Part shown: positions 52,353 through 61,014 of the stretch, one piece after another
How the letters are laid out: the number at the start of each line of letters is the position of its first letter
Numbering within the stretch: the stretch's first letter is position 1
Assembly: GCA_028818375.1 (NCBI GenBank)
Contig: JAPPOB010000002.1
Location: 159,623 to 223,622 of the forward strand
Origin: Anaerolineaceae bacterium
GTDB taxonomy: Bacteria > Chloroflexota > Anaerolineae > Aggregatilineales > Phototrophicaceae
Reading direction: 5' to 3'
Length of the DNA: 64,000 nucleotides
Notes under the pieces: generated by a model
Seen by the model: the letters and a program-made list of their open reading frames with translations, nothing else
The model's database searches: none
Told to the model about the DNA's origin: nothing
Program-made: the position numbers and the translations under genes

Positions 52353-53143
52353 CGGGCCTCCCTGGCCGGAAGGCCGTCCCAGGCGATCCAGCCGCCGTCC
52401 ACGGCGATCGTCGTCGCAGTGATGTAGCTGGCGCGGTCGCTGACGAGGAATCGCGCCACGCTGGCGATTTCTTCCACCTCCGCCACACGACCCATGGGCG
52501 TACGCCGCTCGTACTGGTCCAGTGACGCCACGCCCTGTTCGACCAGGGACTGCAGGATACTGGTGCGGGTGACGCCCGGCGCCACGCTGACGACGCGCAC
52601 GCCACGCCGCGCCCATTCGCAGCCGATGTTTTCGGTCAGGCTGATAACGCCGGCCTTGGCGGCATCGTAAGCGGCGCGAAGGGGCCAGGCGCCGTAACCG
52701 GCGATGGAACTGATGTTCAAAATGACGCCCGATCCCTGGCGCAACATGACGGCCCCCACAGCGCGGGTACAAATGAAGACGCCGTTCAGCATCACGTCCA
52801 CTTGCAGCTGCCAGTCGCCGTCCGCGTGACTCTCGGTGGGGCTGATGATGTTCATGCCGGCGTTGTTGACGAGGATGTCGACCCGCCCGTGGCGTTGCAG
52901 CACGCCCTGGACCAGTGCGTCCACGCTTTCTTTGGAGCGCACATCGCATTGCTGGGCCCAGGCGCTGTGGCCGCAGTCCCGCAGTTGCTGCGCGGCCGCC
53001 TCGCCCGCCGCGTGTTCCAGTTCGGCGATGACGCAGGTTGCGCCGGCCGCGCAGAAAGCGCGGGCGATGCCCAGGCCGATGCCGCGCCCGGCGCCGGTGA
53101 TGATGGCGATGCGCCCGGCGAGTTCGTCATCGGGTGGAGTCAC
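52349..53143 (-). CDS. SDR-family oxidoreductase
   Basis: A 264-residue classical SDR with TGAGRGIGLG, NNAGMN, SSIAGYG and the Tyr-x3-Lys in AAYDAAKAG, all intact. A GTG start at 53143 is used, with GGAAAAACA upstream. It is the first gene of the SDR-SDR-SDR-SMP30 unit. The three SDRs are not close copies of each other. The substrate is probably a sugar or sugar acid, by context. Confidence 0.86.
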   Translation of the reverse strand: MTPPDDELAGRIAIITGAGRGIGLGIARAFCAAGATCVIAELEHAAGEAAAQQLRDCGHSAWAQQCDVRSKESVDALVQGVLQRHGRVDILVNNAGMNIISPTESHADGDWQLQVDVMLNGVFICTRAVGAVMLRQGSGVILNISSIAGYGAWPLRAAYDAAKAGVISLTENIGCEWARRGVRVVSVAPGVTRTSILQSLVEQGVASLDQYERRTPMGRVAEVEEIASVARFLVSDRASYITATTIAVDGGWIAWDGLPAREAR

Positions 53144-53335
53144 GCTGTTTTTCCGGGCATTGTCAGGCTATTGATGAGGACCAAGGATATGGAATCGATC
53201 ATTTGCAAACTATAGCCAGACAGGAACTTGCATACCAGCGAGGGAAGGGACGTTCAATTGTCCGCGGTTGAAGTTGGTAGCGGTTTCGGCCAGACTGGTC
53301 GCCTCGACATTTCGCATTGTCAGGACAGGAAATTC

Positions 53336-54373
53336 ATGCTCGATCCCGGAACTGGAACGTCCGGTGATCCCGCCGCGGGGGACGGCAAAATCGGCGTTTT
53401 GCTCGTCAACCTGGGGACGCCGGATGGCACTGGTTACTGGCCGGTACGCCGCTACCTGGCTGAGTTCCTGTGGGATCGACGCGTCATCGAAACGGCGCGA
53501 CTGCCATGGTGGCTCATTCTGCACGGCCTGGTGCTGCCGCGTCGTCCTTTCAGGTCGGGCAGGGCCTATGCCAAAATCTGGGACCGGGAACGAAACGAAT
53601 CGCCGATCAAGACCATTACCCGCAAGCAGTGCGCCGGGATAGCGGAAGCTCTGGAACGATTCCCGAATCTGCAAATCGACTGGGCCATGCGCTACGGGAC
53701 CCCGTCAATGGAGGAGCGGTTCCTCGCCCTGACGGAAGCAGGTTGCGACCGCATTCTGCTCTTTCCCCTGTATCCGCAGTATTCGGCCACGTCGACAGCC
53801 AGTGTGCAGGACAAGGCCTTTGACGTCCTGAAGGGCATGCGCCTGCAGCCGGCCATCCGAACCGTGCCGGCATTTTACGACCACCCCCTTTACATCGACG
53901 CGACTTGCGCCAGCCTGCTGAGCCATTTGAATTCGCTGGCCAGGAAAGCGGATGTGATCCTCGTATCGTTTCATGGCCTGCCCCTGCGCAACATCGAACT
54001 GGGCGATCCGTACCTTGAGCAATGCCGCAGGACCCTGGACCTGATGAAAGAGCGCCTGGGCCCTGAAGGCGACAAGTTGGAGATGGTCTTCCAGTCTCGC
54101 TTCGGCAGGGAAGCGTGGCTGCAGCCCTACGCCGAACCCAGGGTCCGCGAACTGGCCCGTTCTGGCGTGCGCAACATCGTGGTCGTGGCGCCGGGTTTCG
54201 TGGCAGATTGTCTGGAGACGCTGGAGGAACTGGCCATCGGACTGCAGAAAGTCTTCGAGGAAGAAGGTGGTAAACACTTCTCGACCGTGCCCTGTCTTAA
54301 CGACAGCGAGGGGGCGCGACGCCTGTTTGCCGCCTTGATTCAAAATGAACTCGCCGGCTGGCTGCACGAGTAG
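53336..54373 (+). CDS. hemH: ferrochelatase
   Basis: A 345-residue enzyme inserting ferrous iron (or acting at the coproporphyrin stage) in haem synthesis. GVLLVNLGTPDG opens the family, FPLYPQYSATSTAS is the central signature, VSFHGLP holds the metal-binding His and APGFVADCLETLEE the catalytic Glu. ATG at 53336 follows AGGAAATTC; readings from 53228 add a non-conserved extension. It is upstream of a P-loop kinase on the same strand. Confidence 0.93.
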   Translation: MLDPGTGTSGDPAAGDGKIGVLLVNLGTPDGTGYWPVRRYLAEFLWDRRVIETARLPWWLILHGLVLPRRPFRSGRAYAKIWDRERNESPIKTITRKQCAGIAEALERFPNLQIDWAMRYGTPSMEERFLALTEAGCDRILLFPLYPQYSATSTASVQDKAFDVLKGMRLQPAIRTVPAFYDHPLYIDATCASLLSHLNSLARKADVILVSFHGLPLRNIELGDPYLEQCRRTLDLMKERLGPEGDKLEMVFQSRFGREAWLQPYAEPRVRELARSGVRNIVVVAPGFVADCLETLEELAIGLQKVFEEEGGKHFSTVPCLNDSEGARRLFAALIQNELAGWLHE

Positions 54374-54439
54374 ACAGGTCACCTGCAGCGTGTTCTTGCG
54401 CTACACTGGCCGCGCCCTGGCGACCAAGGGGGTGATTGC

Positions 54440-55216
54440 CTGGAACTGGAACTGGAAGTCAGTGGCTTTGTAGACCGGGCGGTCTTCGATGACGAGGAGA
54501 TCAAGACGCTGCATCGACCGCTGCTGCGGCACTTGACCCGCCTGGTGCGCGACTCAAGGCCCCCCTTCATTGTGCTGCTGGGCGCGACGGCCGGGGCCGG
54601 CAAGTCCATTTTGGCGGCCTTTTGGGAGTGGCTGTCCCGCCAGGACGATGAACTGCTCTCCGCGCAGGCCCTGTCGATCGATGGCTTTCACTTTCCCAAC
54701 AAGGTCATGAAGCGACGCACCATCCTGCGTGACGGCCAGCAACGTTTGATGCACGAGTACAAGGGCGCGCCCGAAAGTTTCGATCTGGCCGGCATCCGCA
54801 AAAAGCTGTCGGCGCTGCGGCAGGGCGACTCCATACGCTGGCCGCTCTACGATCGCAAGATCCACGACCCGGTCGAGGATGCCATCGCTGTCACAAGCAA
54901 GTTACTCATCCTTGAGGGCAATTACGTGTTGCTGGACGCGCCTGGCTGGCGCGACCTGCGTGGCCTCGCCGATTTCGGCATCTTCCTCGAAACGGACGTT
55001 GACCTGACGCGCGAGCGCCTGCGCCAGCGCAAGTTGCGGGGCGGGTATGGCATGGACTGGGTCGAGGGGCACTACGCTCGTAGCGACGGGCCCAACACAG
55101 CCTTGATCCTTGGGCAGCGTCTCCCGGCGGACATCACTCTTGCCTGGCGTCATGCAGATGGCCGCGGCGGCTGGGTTGCAAAAGACGACAAACTGAAGAT
55201 ATGGGGCAGGGCATGA
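54440..55216 (+). CDS. P-loop kinase of the uridine/pantothenate kinase-like group, probable CTG start
   Basis: A 258-residue NTP-binding kinase. GATAGAGKSILAAF is Walker A, SIDGFHFPN a Walker-B-like Asp segment, and RLMHEYKGAPESFD and LLILEGNYVLLD follow the YggC/FrcK-type sugar kinase family. The N-terminal LELEVSGFVDRAVFDDEEI region is continuous with the protein but has no ATG, GTG or TTG start; CTG at 54440 has AGGGGGTG six bases upstream. A GTG at 54389 (no ribosome site) and a TTG at 54533 (would truncate the family N-terminus) are alternatives. The substrate is likely a small sugar or vitamin. Confidence 0.78.
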   Translation: MELELEVSGFVDRAVFDDEEIKTLHRPLLRHLTRLVRDSRPPFIVLLGATAGAGKSILAAFWEWLSRQDDELLSAQALSIDGFHFPNKVMKRRTILRDGQQRLMHEYKGAPESFDLAGIRKKLSALRQGDSIRWPLYDRKIHDPVEDAIAVTSKLLILEGNYVLLDAPGWRDLRGLADFGIFLETDVDLTRERLRQRKLRGGYGMDWVEGHYARSDGPNTALILGQRLPADITLAWRHADGRGGWVAKDDKLKIWGRA

Positions 55217-56394
55217 AAATCGAACGCATCCGACTGATTCCGGTCATGATTCCGCGCCGCACCGGCATTGACAATCGTCACGTCATCGTGCGCCTGGACG
55301 CGGCGGGTGACTGGACCGGCTGGGGCGAAATGAGCGATCTGTCACATTTGCCGCTCTACCAGATGGACCTGGCCAACCTGGAAGGGGCGTTGAATGACCT
55401 GCTGGTCGGCATGGACGCGCGCGTCATCGGCCCGGTTGAAGCGCTGATGGAGCGCGCCTACACAGTCGAGGGGCACAAGTACAGCCGCTCCGGCCTGGTG
55501 AGGCAGGGCATTGATCTGGCGTTACACGACCTGCAGGCGCGGCGCGCAGGAATCCCGCTGCACGTACTTTTGGGCGGCGCGCTGCGCGATCGCTTCAAGG
55601 TGTGCTACCCGATCTTTCGCATGCGCTCACAGGCCGAGATTGCGCCCAACCTGGAGCGCATCGCGGAGATGGCGAGGCGTGGATTTGATCTCATTCGCGT
55701 TTACGTGGGGGCCAATGTGGAGGAAGACCTGCGTTTCCTTGAGGCCTTTGGCGAGCGATTCGGCGATAGCATAGGTATCAAGTCCATCGATTTCTCAAAT
55801 TTGCTGGACTGGCGTCGTTCGCTGGCTGCCACGGAGCGCTATGCCGAGCTGGCGGACTGGATGCTGATCGAAAGCCCGGCGCCGGAAGAGGACTACGGTG
55901 GCCTGGCGGAATTTCGGCGCCGCAGCCGCTGGCCGGTCTCCGAGCACGTCAATCATCTCTGGCACGGTTGGCAGTTGCTGCATGGCGGCTGTGTGGACAT
56001 TCTCAACGTGTCACCCTACGTCCTGGGAGGCCTGCGGCCCTGCCTGCGCGCCATCGCCCTGGCCGAGGCGGCCCACGCCAGCGTGCTCATTGGCACAACC
56101 CAGGAACTCAACCTCGGCACGGCGGGCGTGACGCACCTGGGCGCAGTCGCCCGTGTGCTGGACTATCCGGCCGACAACACGGGCCCGGAACTCTACACGG
56201 CAGACGTGGTCAGGGAGCCGCTGCGCTACGAGGGGGGCCATTTGCTGGTGCCGGATGGCGCCGGTCTGGGCGTCGAGGTGGACGAGACTCTGCTGAATGA
56301 GCGACGCACGGGTCTGGCGAGCACCTTTGGCACGGATCTGGTGGGTATGCTGGATCGCACCTCTGCGAGCGAACGGGGCGATAACCTGTCCTGA
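55213..56394 (+). CDS. enolase-superfamily protein (mandelate racemase/muconate-lactonizing type) lacking KxK
   Basis: A 393-residue protein with the capping domain and TIM barrel of the MR/MLE family. Metal-ligand candidates are present: Asp193 (IKSIDFSN), Glu220 (IESPAP) and Glu244 (SEHVN). At the usual KxK position the sequence is R162-V-Y164 (LIRVYVG), so the normal general bases are missing, and the family His-Asp dyad is not obvious. It may act on another part of the substrate or be non-catalytic. ATGA overlap with the kinase suggests a shared pathway. Confidence 0.8.
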   Translation: MKIERIRLIPVMIPRRTGIDNRHVIVRLDAAGDWTGWGEMSDLSHLPLYQMDLANLEGALNDLLVGMDARVIGPVEALMERAYTVEGHKYSRSGLVRQGIDLALHDLQARRAGIPLHVLLGGALRDRFKVCYPIFRMRSQAEIAPNLERIAEMARRGFDLIRVYVGANVEEDLRFLEAFGERFGDSIGIKSIDFSNLLDWRRSLAATERYAELADWMLIESPAPEEDYGGLAEFRRRSRWPVSEHVNHLWHGWQLLHGGCVDILNVSPYVLGGLRPCLRAIALAEAAHASVLIGTTQELNLGTAGVTHLGAVARVLDYPADNTGPELYTADVVREPLRYEGGHLLVPDGAGLGVEVDETLLNERRTGLASTFGTDLVGMLDRTSASERGDNLS

Positions 56395-56399
56395 GCGTT

Positions 56400-57131
56400 T
56401 CAGCGCTGCAGCAGTTCCTTCAGCGGTCTTTGATTTTCGTCCGCCAACACTTCACTGTACAACTGGCCGCGGCGTTGCCAGATGCGCTCGGCGTGGGCGT
56501 CCTCGCGACTCCTGAGGATGCGCCAGCGGTCATCAATGATCTCGATGGCGCAATGGTCGTCCAGCGCCAGGCCGACGCAGCTCTGGCCCCGCATGAATTC
56601 ACGAAAGGGCTCCAGGCGCTCCTCGATGACGGCGTGGGCGCAGAAAGCGGCGTTGAACCAACCCAGGGCACGAACGCGGATGTAGGGAAAGTTGTCGGGG
56701 TTGTTATAGCGGCGTGAAGCGCTGTAGCCGTAGCGAAACCAGCACAGGGCGCCCGCGCTAAGGCCGGCCAGCACGCAACCCCGGTCTCGCGCTATGGGGA
56801 AGAGTTGATCGATGCCCAGGCGTCGCCACAGTTTCAACATTCGCAGAGAGTTGCCACCACCCACGTAGATTAGGTCGGCCCATGCGAACTTGTGCGCGAT
56901 GGCGTCTGCAGGGGGGCGATCGCGCAAGAGGGTCAGTGTGTCCGTGCGGCAGCCCAGACGCTCACCGTAGTGGCTGTGGAATTCCTCTTCCTTTTCCGGG
57001 TCATCGCCGCTGGCAGTCCCGATGAAGAGCGCCCTGGGCCGTACTTGCCTCGTCAGTTCGACGATCCGTTCGTCGATGGGCAGGTTTTCGCCTTGCACCA
57101 TGCCGCCGCCAATGGCCACAATTCTGCTCAT
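56400..57131 (-). CDS. S51-family peptidase E-like protein
   Basis: A 243-residue cysteine/serine hydrolase-like protein of the peptidase E/cyanophycinase family. The nucleophile elbow GLSAGA carries Ser125, DLIYVGGGNSL is the oxyanion loop and the Glu/His residues follow. It may hydrolyse aspartyl dipeptides. ATG at 57131 overlaps the glycosyltransferase stop as ATGA. It is the last gene of the tsaE-tsaB-rimI operon. Confidence 0.82.
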   Translation of the reverse strand: MSRIVAIGGGMVQGENLPIDERIVELTRQVRPRALFIGTASGDDPEKEEEFHSHYGERLGCRTDTLTLLRDRPPADAIAHKFAWADLIYVGGGNSLRMLKLWRRLGIDQLFPIARDRGCVLAGLSAGALCWFRYGYSASRRYNNPDNFPYIRVRALGWFNAAFCAHAVIEERLEPFREFMRGQSCVGLALDDHCAIEIIDDRWRILRSREDAHAERIWQRRGQLYSEVLADENQRPLKELLQR

Positions 57132-58351
57132 GTCGCCCCTTCCTTTCCGGCCGCCCGAAGCAGGAGTTGCTCGTAACGTCGACACTGGACCTCAACGTCG
57201 ACGTTGTCCCTGGCCCAGGCCCGTCCGTCGCGGCCGCAGCGCTGACGCATTTCCTCATTGTCCAAAAGTTGGACGATGGCGTCGGTGAATGCCGCGACGT
57301 CTCCCGGACCGACCGCGATGCCTCCGCCGCTTTCGCGAATGATGCGCGCCGACTCGCCGGCGCAGGCGGCGACAACCGGCGTGCCGCTGGCGAGCGATTC
57401 GAAAAGACGCGCCGGTAACGCGCCCTGGTGGAGTTCGTGTTTACGCAGGGCAAAACAGGAAATGTCTGCAACGGTCCAGGCGGAGGGTATGTCCTCTGCA
57501 GTCAACCAGGATATGTGTCTGACGTTGGCCGCGGTATCGCGCAGGATGCTGCGCTGGCTGCCATCGCCGATGAGCAGGAAAACAAGGTCCGCGCGCCGTT
57601 CCAGGCGACGGGCAGCCTGCAGCAGGATGTCGAAGTCATACTGGGTGGCGAAGGTGCCGATGCAGGCCACAATCTGACAGTCCTGCAGCCTGTGACGTCT
57701 CCGGAAATTTCCTCCACACAGGGCAGGGCGCAGACGCTGCAGATCGACCATGAAGTAAAGGGTGTGCAACTCTGTCGTTGGCCGGATGCGTTCAGCAATC
57801 CTGCGCGTCCACTCGGGGCTGATGGTCACAATCGCCCTTGCATGACGATACAGCCTGTTGACGACGCGACGCGCCAGGCGAAAGAGCGTATGCGATTCCC
57901 GCATGGCGCCGATGCTGAGCAGATGGTCCGGCCACAGGTCGCTCACGCTGAGCACGTAGGAAACGCGTAGCCAGCGGGCCAGCAGCATGCCGGCAAACCC
58001 TGTGGGCAAGGGCTGCGATTCGATGAGAAGCAGGTCCGGTCGCGGCAGCGACAAGCCCCGCAGCAGCGCGCCAACCATGAAACTGAGCTGGGTCAACAAG
58101 CGACGGCGAATTCGTGGAGATGGCGAAGCCCACAGCCAGACTCTTGCGACTCGCACCTGTCCACGCATTTCCACTTTGGTCCAGGTGCCACGATAACCGT
58201 GGGCGATGCGACCCTGGGGGTGATGAGGCATGGGCGCCAGCACGGTCACCTGGTGACCCCGCGACGCCAGGTGATGGGCCAGCTGCGAGAAACGGGCGGA
58301 TGCCGCGCCGGAATCAGGTTCAAACCAGGACGTCACCAGCAGGATCCGCAT
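57128..58351 (-). CDS. family 4 glycosyltransferase (WbuB-like)
   Basis: A 407-residue GT-B enzyme. The N-terminus (VTSWFEPDSGAASARFSQLAHHL) and the C-terminal LPARLFESLASGTPVVAAC and GGGIAVGPGD elements are typical of WbuB-type transferases. It likely adds a sugar to a surface glycan. It sits between rimI (two-base gap) and the S51 peptidase gene (ATGA overlap). Confidence 0.87.
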   Translation of the reverse strand: MRILLVTSWFEPDSGAASARFSQLAHHLASRGHQVTVLAPMPHHPQGRIAHGYRGTWTKVEMRGQVRVARVWLWASPSPRIRRRLLTQLSFMVGALLRGLSLPRPDLLLIESQPLPTGFAGMLLARWLRVSYVLSVSDLWPDHLLSIGAMRESHTLFRLARRVVNRLYRHARAIVTISPEWTRRIAERIRPTTELHTLYFMVDLQRLRPALCGGNFRRRHRLQDCQIVACIGTFATQYDFDILLQAARRLERRADLVFLLIGDGSQRSILRDTAANVRHISWLTAEDIPSAWTVADISCFALRKHELHQGALPARLFESLASGTPVVAACAGESARIIRESGGGIAVGPGDVAAFTDAIVQLLDNEEMRQRCGRDGRAWARDNVDVEVQCRRYEQLLLRAAGKEGAT

Positions 58352-58353
58352 GA

Positions 58354-58965
58354 TCAGGCGTCAGAGGACTGCGGCATCAGGTTGAACGCATCCACGTGAT
58401 TCACCCTGGCGCGAGTGGCGTTGCAGTGTTGCAGCACCTGGTCACGGACGCCAGGGCCCCCAAGCTCAAGGCGCATGTCGCAGCCGTCTTCGTTGCCTTC
58501 GCGATAGTAGCCTGCCTTCATGCCGTAGAGACGAAAACCGAATTTGTGGTAGAGATTGCGGGCGACGCGGTTGCTCTCGCGCACTTCCAGCACCACGCTT
58601 GAGGCCTGACGCGCCAGGGCGCGGCGGATGAGGGCGGCCAGCAACAATTCTCCGTAGCCCAGGCCGCGGTGGTCCGGATGGGTCGCCAGGGTACTGATGT
58701 GCGCTTCACCGGCAATCAGCCACATGCCGCCATAACCGACGACGCGCTCTGTTGGCGTCCGGGCGCCTGGCAAACGCAGATGTCGCCGCCAGCCTGGTGG
58801 CCGGGGCACCAGGCCGTCGCAGAGCACAACAAGGTGGCTGTGATTGCGCATGCCGATTTCGTCGCGCCAGGAACGTTTGGGCCAGGGTGGGCGAAAGCAA
58901 TGGGTGTCGATGGCCGTCACCTGGTCGATGTCTTCAGGGCGCATGGGACGCAATTGCACGCTCAT
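58354..58965 (-). CDS. rimI: ribosomal protein S18-alanine N-acetyltransferase RimI-like
   Basis: A 203-residue GNAT protein. HPDHRGLGYGELLL is the acetyl-CoA motif A and ARNLYHKFGF motif B. RimI acetylates the N-terminal Ala of S18. The protein is longer than the usual 150-160 residues because of an Arg/Pro-rich insertion at about 50-75 and a C-terminal extension of about 25 residues. Its place directly after tsaB (ATGA overlap) supports the assignment. Confidence 0.85.
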   Translation of the reverse strand: MSVQLRPMRPEDIDQVTAIDTHCFRPPWPKRSWRDEIGMRNHSHLVVLCDGLVPRPPGWRRHLRLPGARTPTERVVGYGGMWLIAGEAHISTLATHPDHRGLGYGELLLAALIRRALARQASSVVLEVRESNRVARNLYHKFGFRLYGMKAGYYREGNEDGCDMRLELGGPGVRDQVLQHCNATRARVNHVDAFNLMPQSSDA

Positions 58966-59645
58966 GGCGTATCACGCGTGGCGATGTAGCGGGCTGTGAC
59001 CATGCCCGGGTCAAAGTCGTCCGGCGCACCTTCCCGCAAGCGTTCATGAGCGATCTCCGCCAGGAAACCGGCGCGGCGCAGGGAAAGCGCCGGCGATGCC
59101 AGTTGCAGGGGCGAGCCCGCCGCCTGCGCGCGTGCCAGCCGGTCGCGGGCGCAGGCGTCCAGTTCCCCGGCGACACAGGTTGGCGCCATCGGGGGCCGCA
59201 ACAAGGTCTCCAGATCTGTCAGGGTCTCGTCGCCGTTCGCCTGCCAGCGGCCCTTGCAGTGAAGAAAGCGCGACGCAATGTAGCGCTTGCGTCCCGCAGA
59301 CAACAGGATGAGCAAGGCATGGTCGGGGCAGGGAGGCAGGGCCGCCGCCAGGATGTCCTGGGTGCTGACCGCGACCAGGGGTATACTCCGCGCTGCAGCC
59401 AGACCCTTGGCAAAGGCCACGCCGATCCGCAGGCCGGTGAAGGAGCCCGGCCCGGCTGCCACCGCCATGGCAGCGAGCTCCGGCCCACCCTGCGTCAGCA
59501 TGCGTTCAACCATCGGGGGCAACCCGGCACTATGATGTTTTGCGCTGCGCCAGCTGTGTTCGGCGATCACTTCATGGCCGTCATGCAGGGCAAGATTGAT
59601 GCAATGGGTCGCGCTGTCGATGGCAAGCAACATGCCCGAATTCAC
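58962..59645 (-). CDS. tsaB: tRNA t6A37 synthesis protein TsaB
   Basis: A 227-residue ASKHA-fold protein that partners TsaD for t6A at tRNA position 37. AIDSATHCINLAL is the N-terminal phosphate-like loop, GPGSFTGLRIGVAFAKGLA the family signature. GTG at 59645 overlaps the tsaE stop as GTGA; ATG at 59633 is the alternative. tsaD is not in the window. Confidence 0.9.
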   Translation of the reverse strand: MNSGMLLAIDSATHCINLALHDGHEVIAEHSWRSAKHHSAGLPPMVERMLTQGGPELAAMAVAAGPGSFTGLRIGVAFAKGLAAARSIPLVAVSTQDILAAALPPCPDHALLILLSAGRKRYIASRFLHCKGRWQANGDETLTDLETLLRPPMAPTCVAGELDACARDRLARAQAAGSPLQLASPALSLRRAGFLAEIAHERLREGAPDDFDPGMVTARYIATRDTP

Positions 59646-60112
59646 AGCGCCAGGCCCTGAAACGCAGTTATCAGACCCTTGTGGCGTTCACCGTTGGCTT
59701 TTAACCGCAGGCGGCGTCTGGCGGGGCCCAGAATCTCCAGAGAGACCCACAATCGTTCCTCAGGCAAGGCCTCGCCCACGCGTTCCGGCCATTCGATCAG
59801 AGCCGGGCCCTGACCGGACAGCGCGTCTTCAAGCCCGGCCTGCATGGTGTCGAAGGCATCGCGCAAGCGGTAGCAGTCGATGTGGAAGAGCACGCCGTCG
59901 TCCGAATCACGGCCGTGCTCGTGGACCAGTGTGAAGGTCGGGCTGGTCAGGGCAGGCTGCGCTCCCCAGCCCCTGCCAATCGCAGCTGCCAGGCAGGTCT
60001 TTCCCGCGCCCAGGGCGCCGCTGAGGCAAATGAGGTCGCCCGGCTGCAGAAGCCTGCCAAGCGCCACGCCCGCCAGCTGCGTCTGGGTGGGATTGTCGCT
60101 GATGACGCGCAC
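59642..60112 (-). CDS. tsaE: tRNA t6A37 synthesis ATPase TsaE
   Basis: A 156-residue P-loop ATPase that cycles the TsaBD complex. SGALGAGKTCLAAAIG is Walker A, SPTFTLVHEH the family switch and HIDCYRL and IEWPERV the following conserved segments. GTG at 60112 has AGGAGG four bases upstream. It heads the leftward operon tsaE-tsaB-rimI-GT4-S51 peptidase, each gene overlapping or nearly touching the next. Confidence 0.92.
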   Translation of the reverse strand: MRVISDNPTQTQLAGVALGRLLQPGDLICLSGALGAGKTCLAAAIGRGWGAQPALTSPTFTLVHEHGRDSDDGVLFHIDCYRLRDAFDTMQAGLEDALSGQGPALIEWPERVGEALPEERLWVSLEILGPARRRLRLKANGERHKGLITAFQGLAL

Positions 60113-60230
60113 AACGCCTCCTGAACGCCCGCAGTATAGCGTTCTCGGGGCCACAATGAAGGTGGGGTTCGCGGCGACTGTGCCTGGTGGCTACACTCTC
60201 AGGCGCAGATTTGGCCGGGGAGAAATCGCC

Positions 60231-61013
60231 ATGACCTTTCGCGAAGATGCGCTGGCTGACAAACACATCGTCATTTCCGGCGGCGCCGGCGCCATCGGCT
60301 GCGGCGTCGTCAGCGCACTGACACGGCATGGCGCGAGTGTGACCGTCAATGACGTTCTTGATGCTGGCGTGGCGCTGCCGAAACTTGAGCGGACCGGAGC
60401 CGCCATGCAACGGGTCTTTTATTGCCGCGCCGATCTGACGCAGGAAGAGGACGTCAACCATTTGGTGGCGCAGGCGCATGCACAGTTTGGCCCCCTGCAC
60501 GTGGCGCTCTGTCATGCCGGGATGGTTGCCCCAGGCCTGTTGCTGGACTACTCACTGGAAGACTGGCAGCGTACGCAGAATGTCAACGTCACCGCGGCCT
60601 TCCTGCTGGGTCGCGCTGCTGCGCGCAGCATGCTGGCGGACGACGTCGCCGGCCACCTGGTTTTCACGACCTCCTGGGTGGCGCAAACGCCCTGGCCGGA
60701 GATCGGCGCCTACAATGCCAGCAAGGCCGCCATGAATCAACTGATGCGTTCCTTTGCGCGTGAACTGGCCCAGCAGGGCATCCGTGCCAATGCCGTCGCT
60801 CCGGGAATCGTCAACGCCGGCATGGCCAGAAAGCAATGGGACAGCGATGCGGAATATCAGGCGCGGGCGCGGCGCGCCATACCTCTGGGCATGTTGCAGC
60901 CGCTCGAGGCGGTGACGGATGCCTTCCTCTTTCTTTGCAGTGGCGCCGCCAGTTACATGACCGGCTCGGTGCTGACCGTGGACGGCGGTTGCAGCCTGTA
61001 TCCGCTGGACTGA
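60231..61013 (+). CDS. SDR-family oxidoreductase
   Basis: A 260-residue classical SDR: GGAGAIGCGV cofactor loop, CHAG for NNAG, TTSWVAQ Ser and YNASK catalytic pair. The family fits 3-oxoacyl or sugar dehydrogenases. ATG at 60231 follows GGGGAGAAATCGCC. It is divergent from tsaE and convergent with the FAH-family gene, ending two bases from it. Substrate unassigned. Confidence 0.86.
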   Translation: MTFREDALADKHIVISGGAGAIGCGVVSALTRHGASVTVNDVLDAGVALPKLERTGAAMQRVFYCRADLTQEEDVNHLVAQAHAQFGPLHVALCHAGMVAPGLLLDYSLEDWQRTQNVNVTAAFLLGRAAARSMLADDVAGHLVFTTSWVAQTPWPEIGAYNASKAAMNQLMRSFARELAQQGIRANAVAPGIVNAGMARKQWDSDAEYQARARRAIPLGMLQPLEAVTDAFLFLCSGAASYMTGSVLTVDGGCSLYPLD

Positions 61014-61014
61014 C

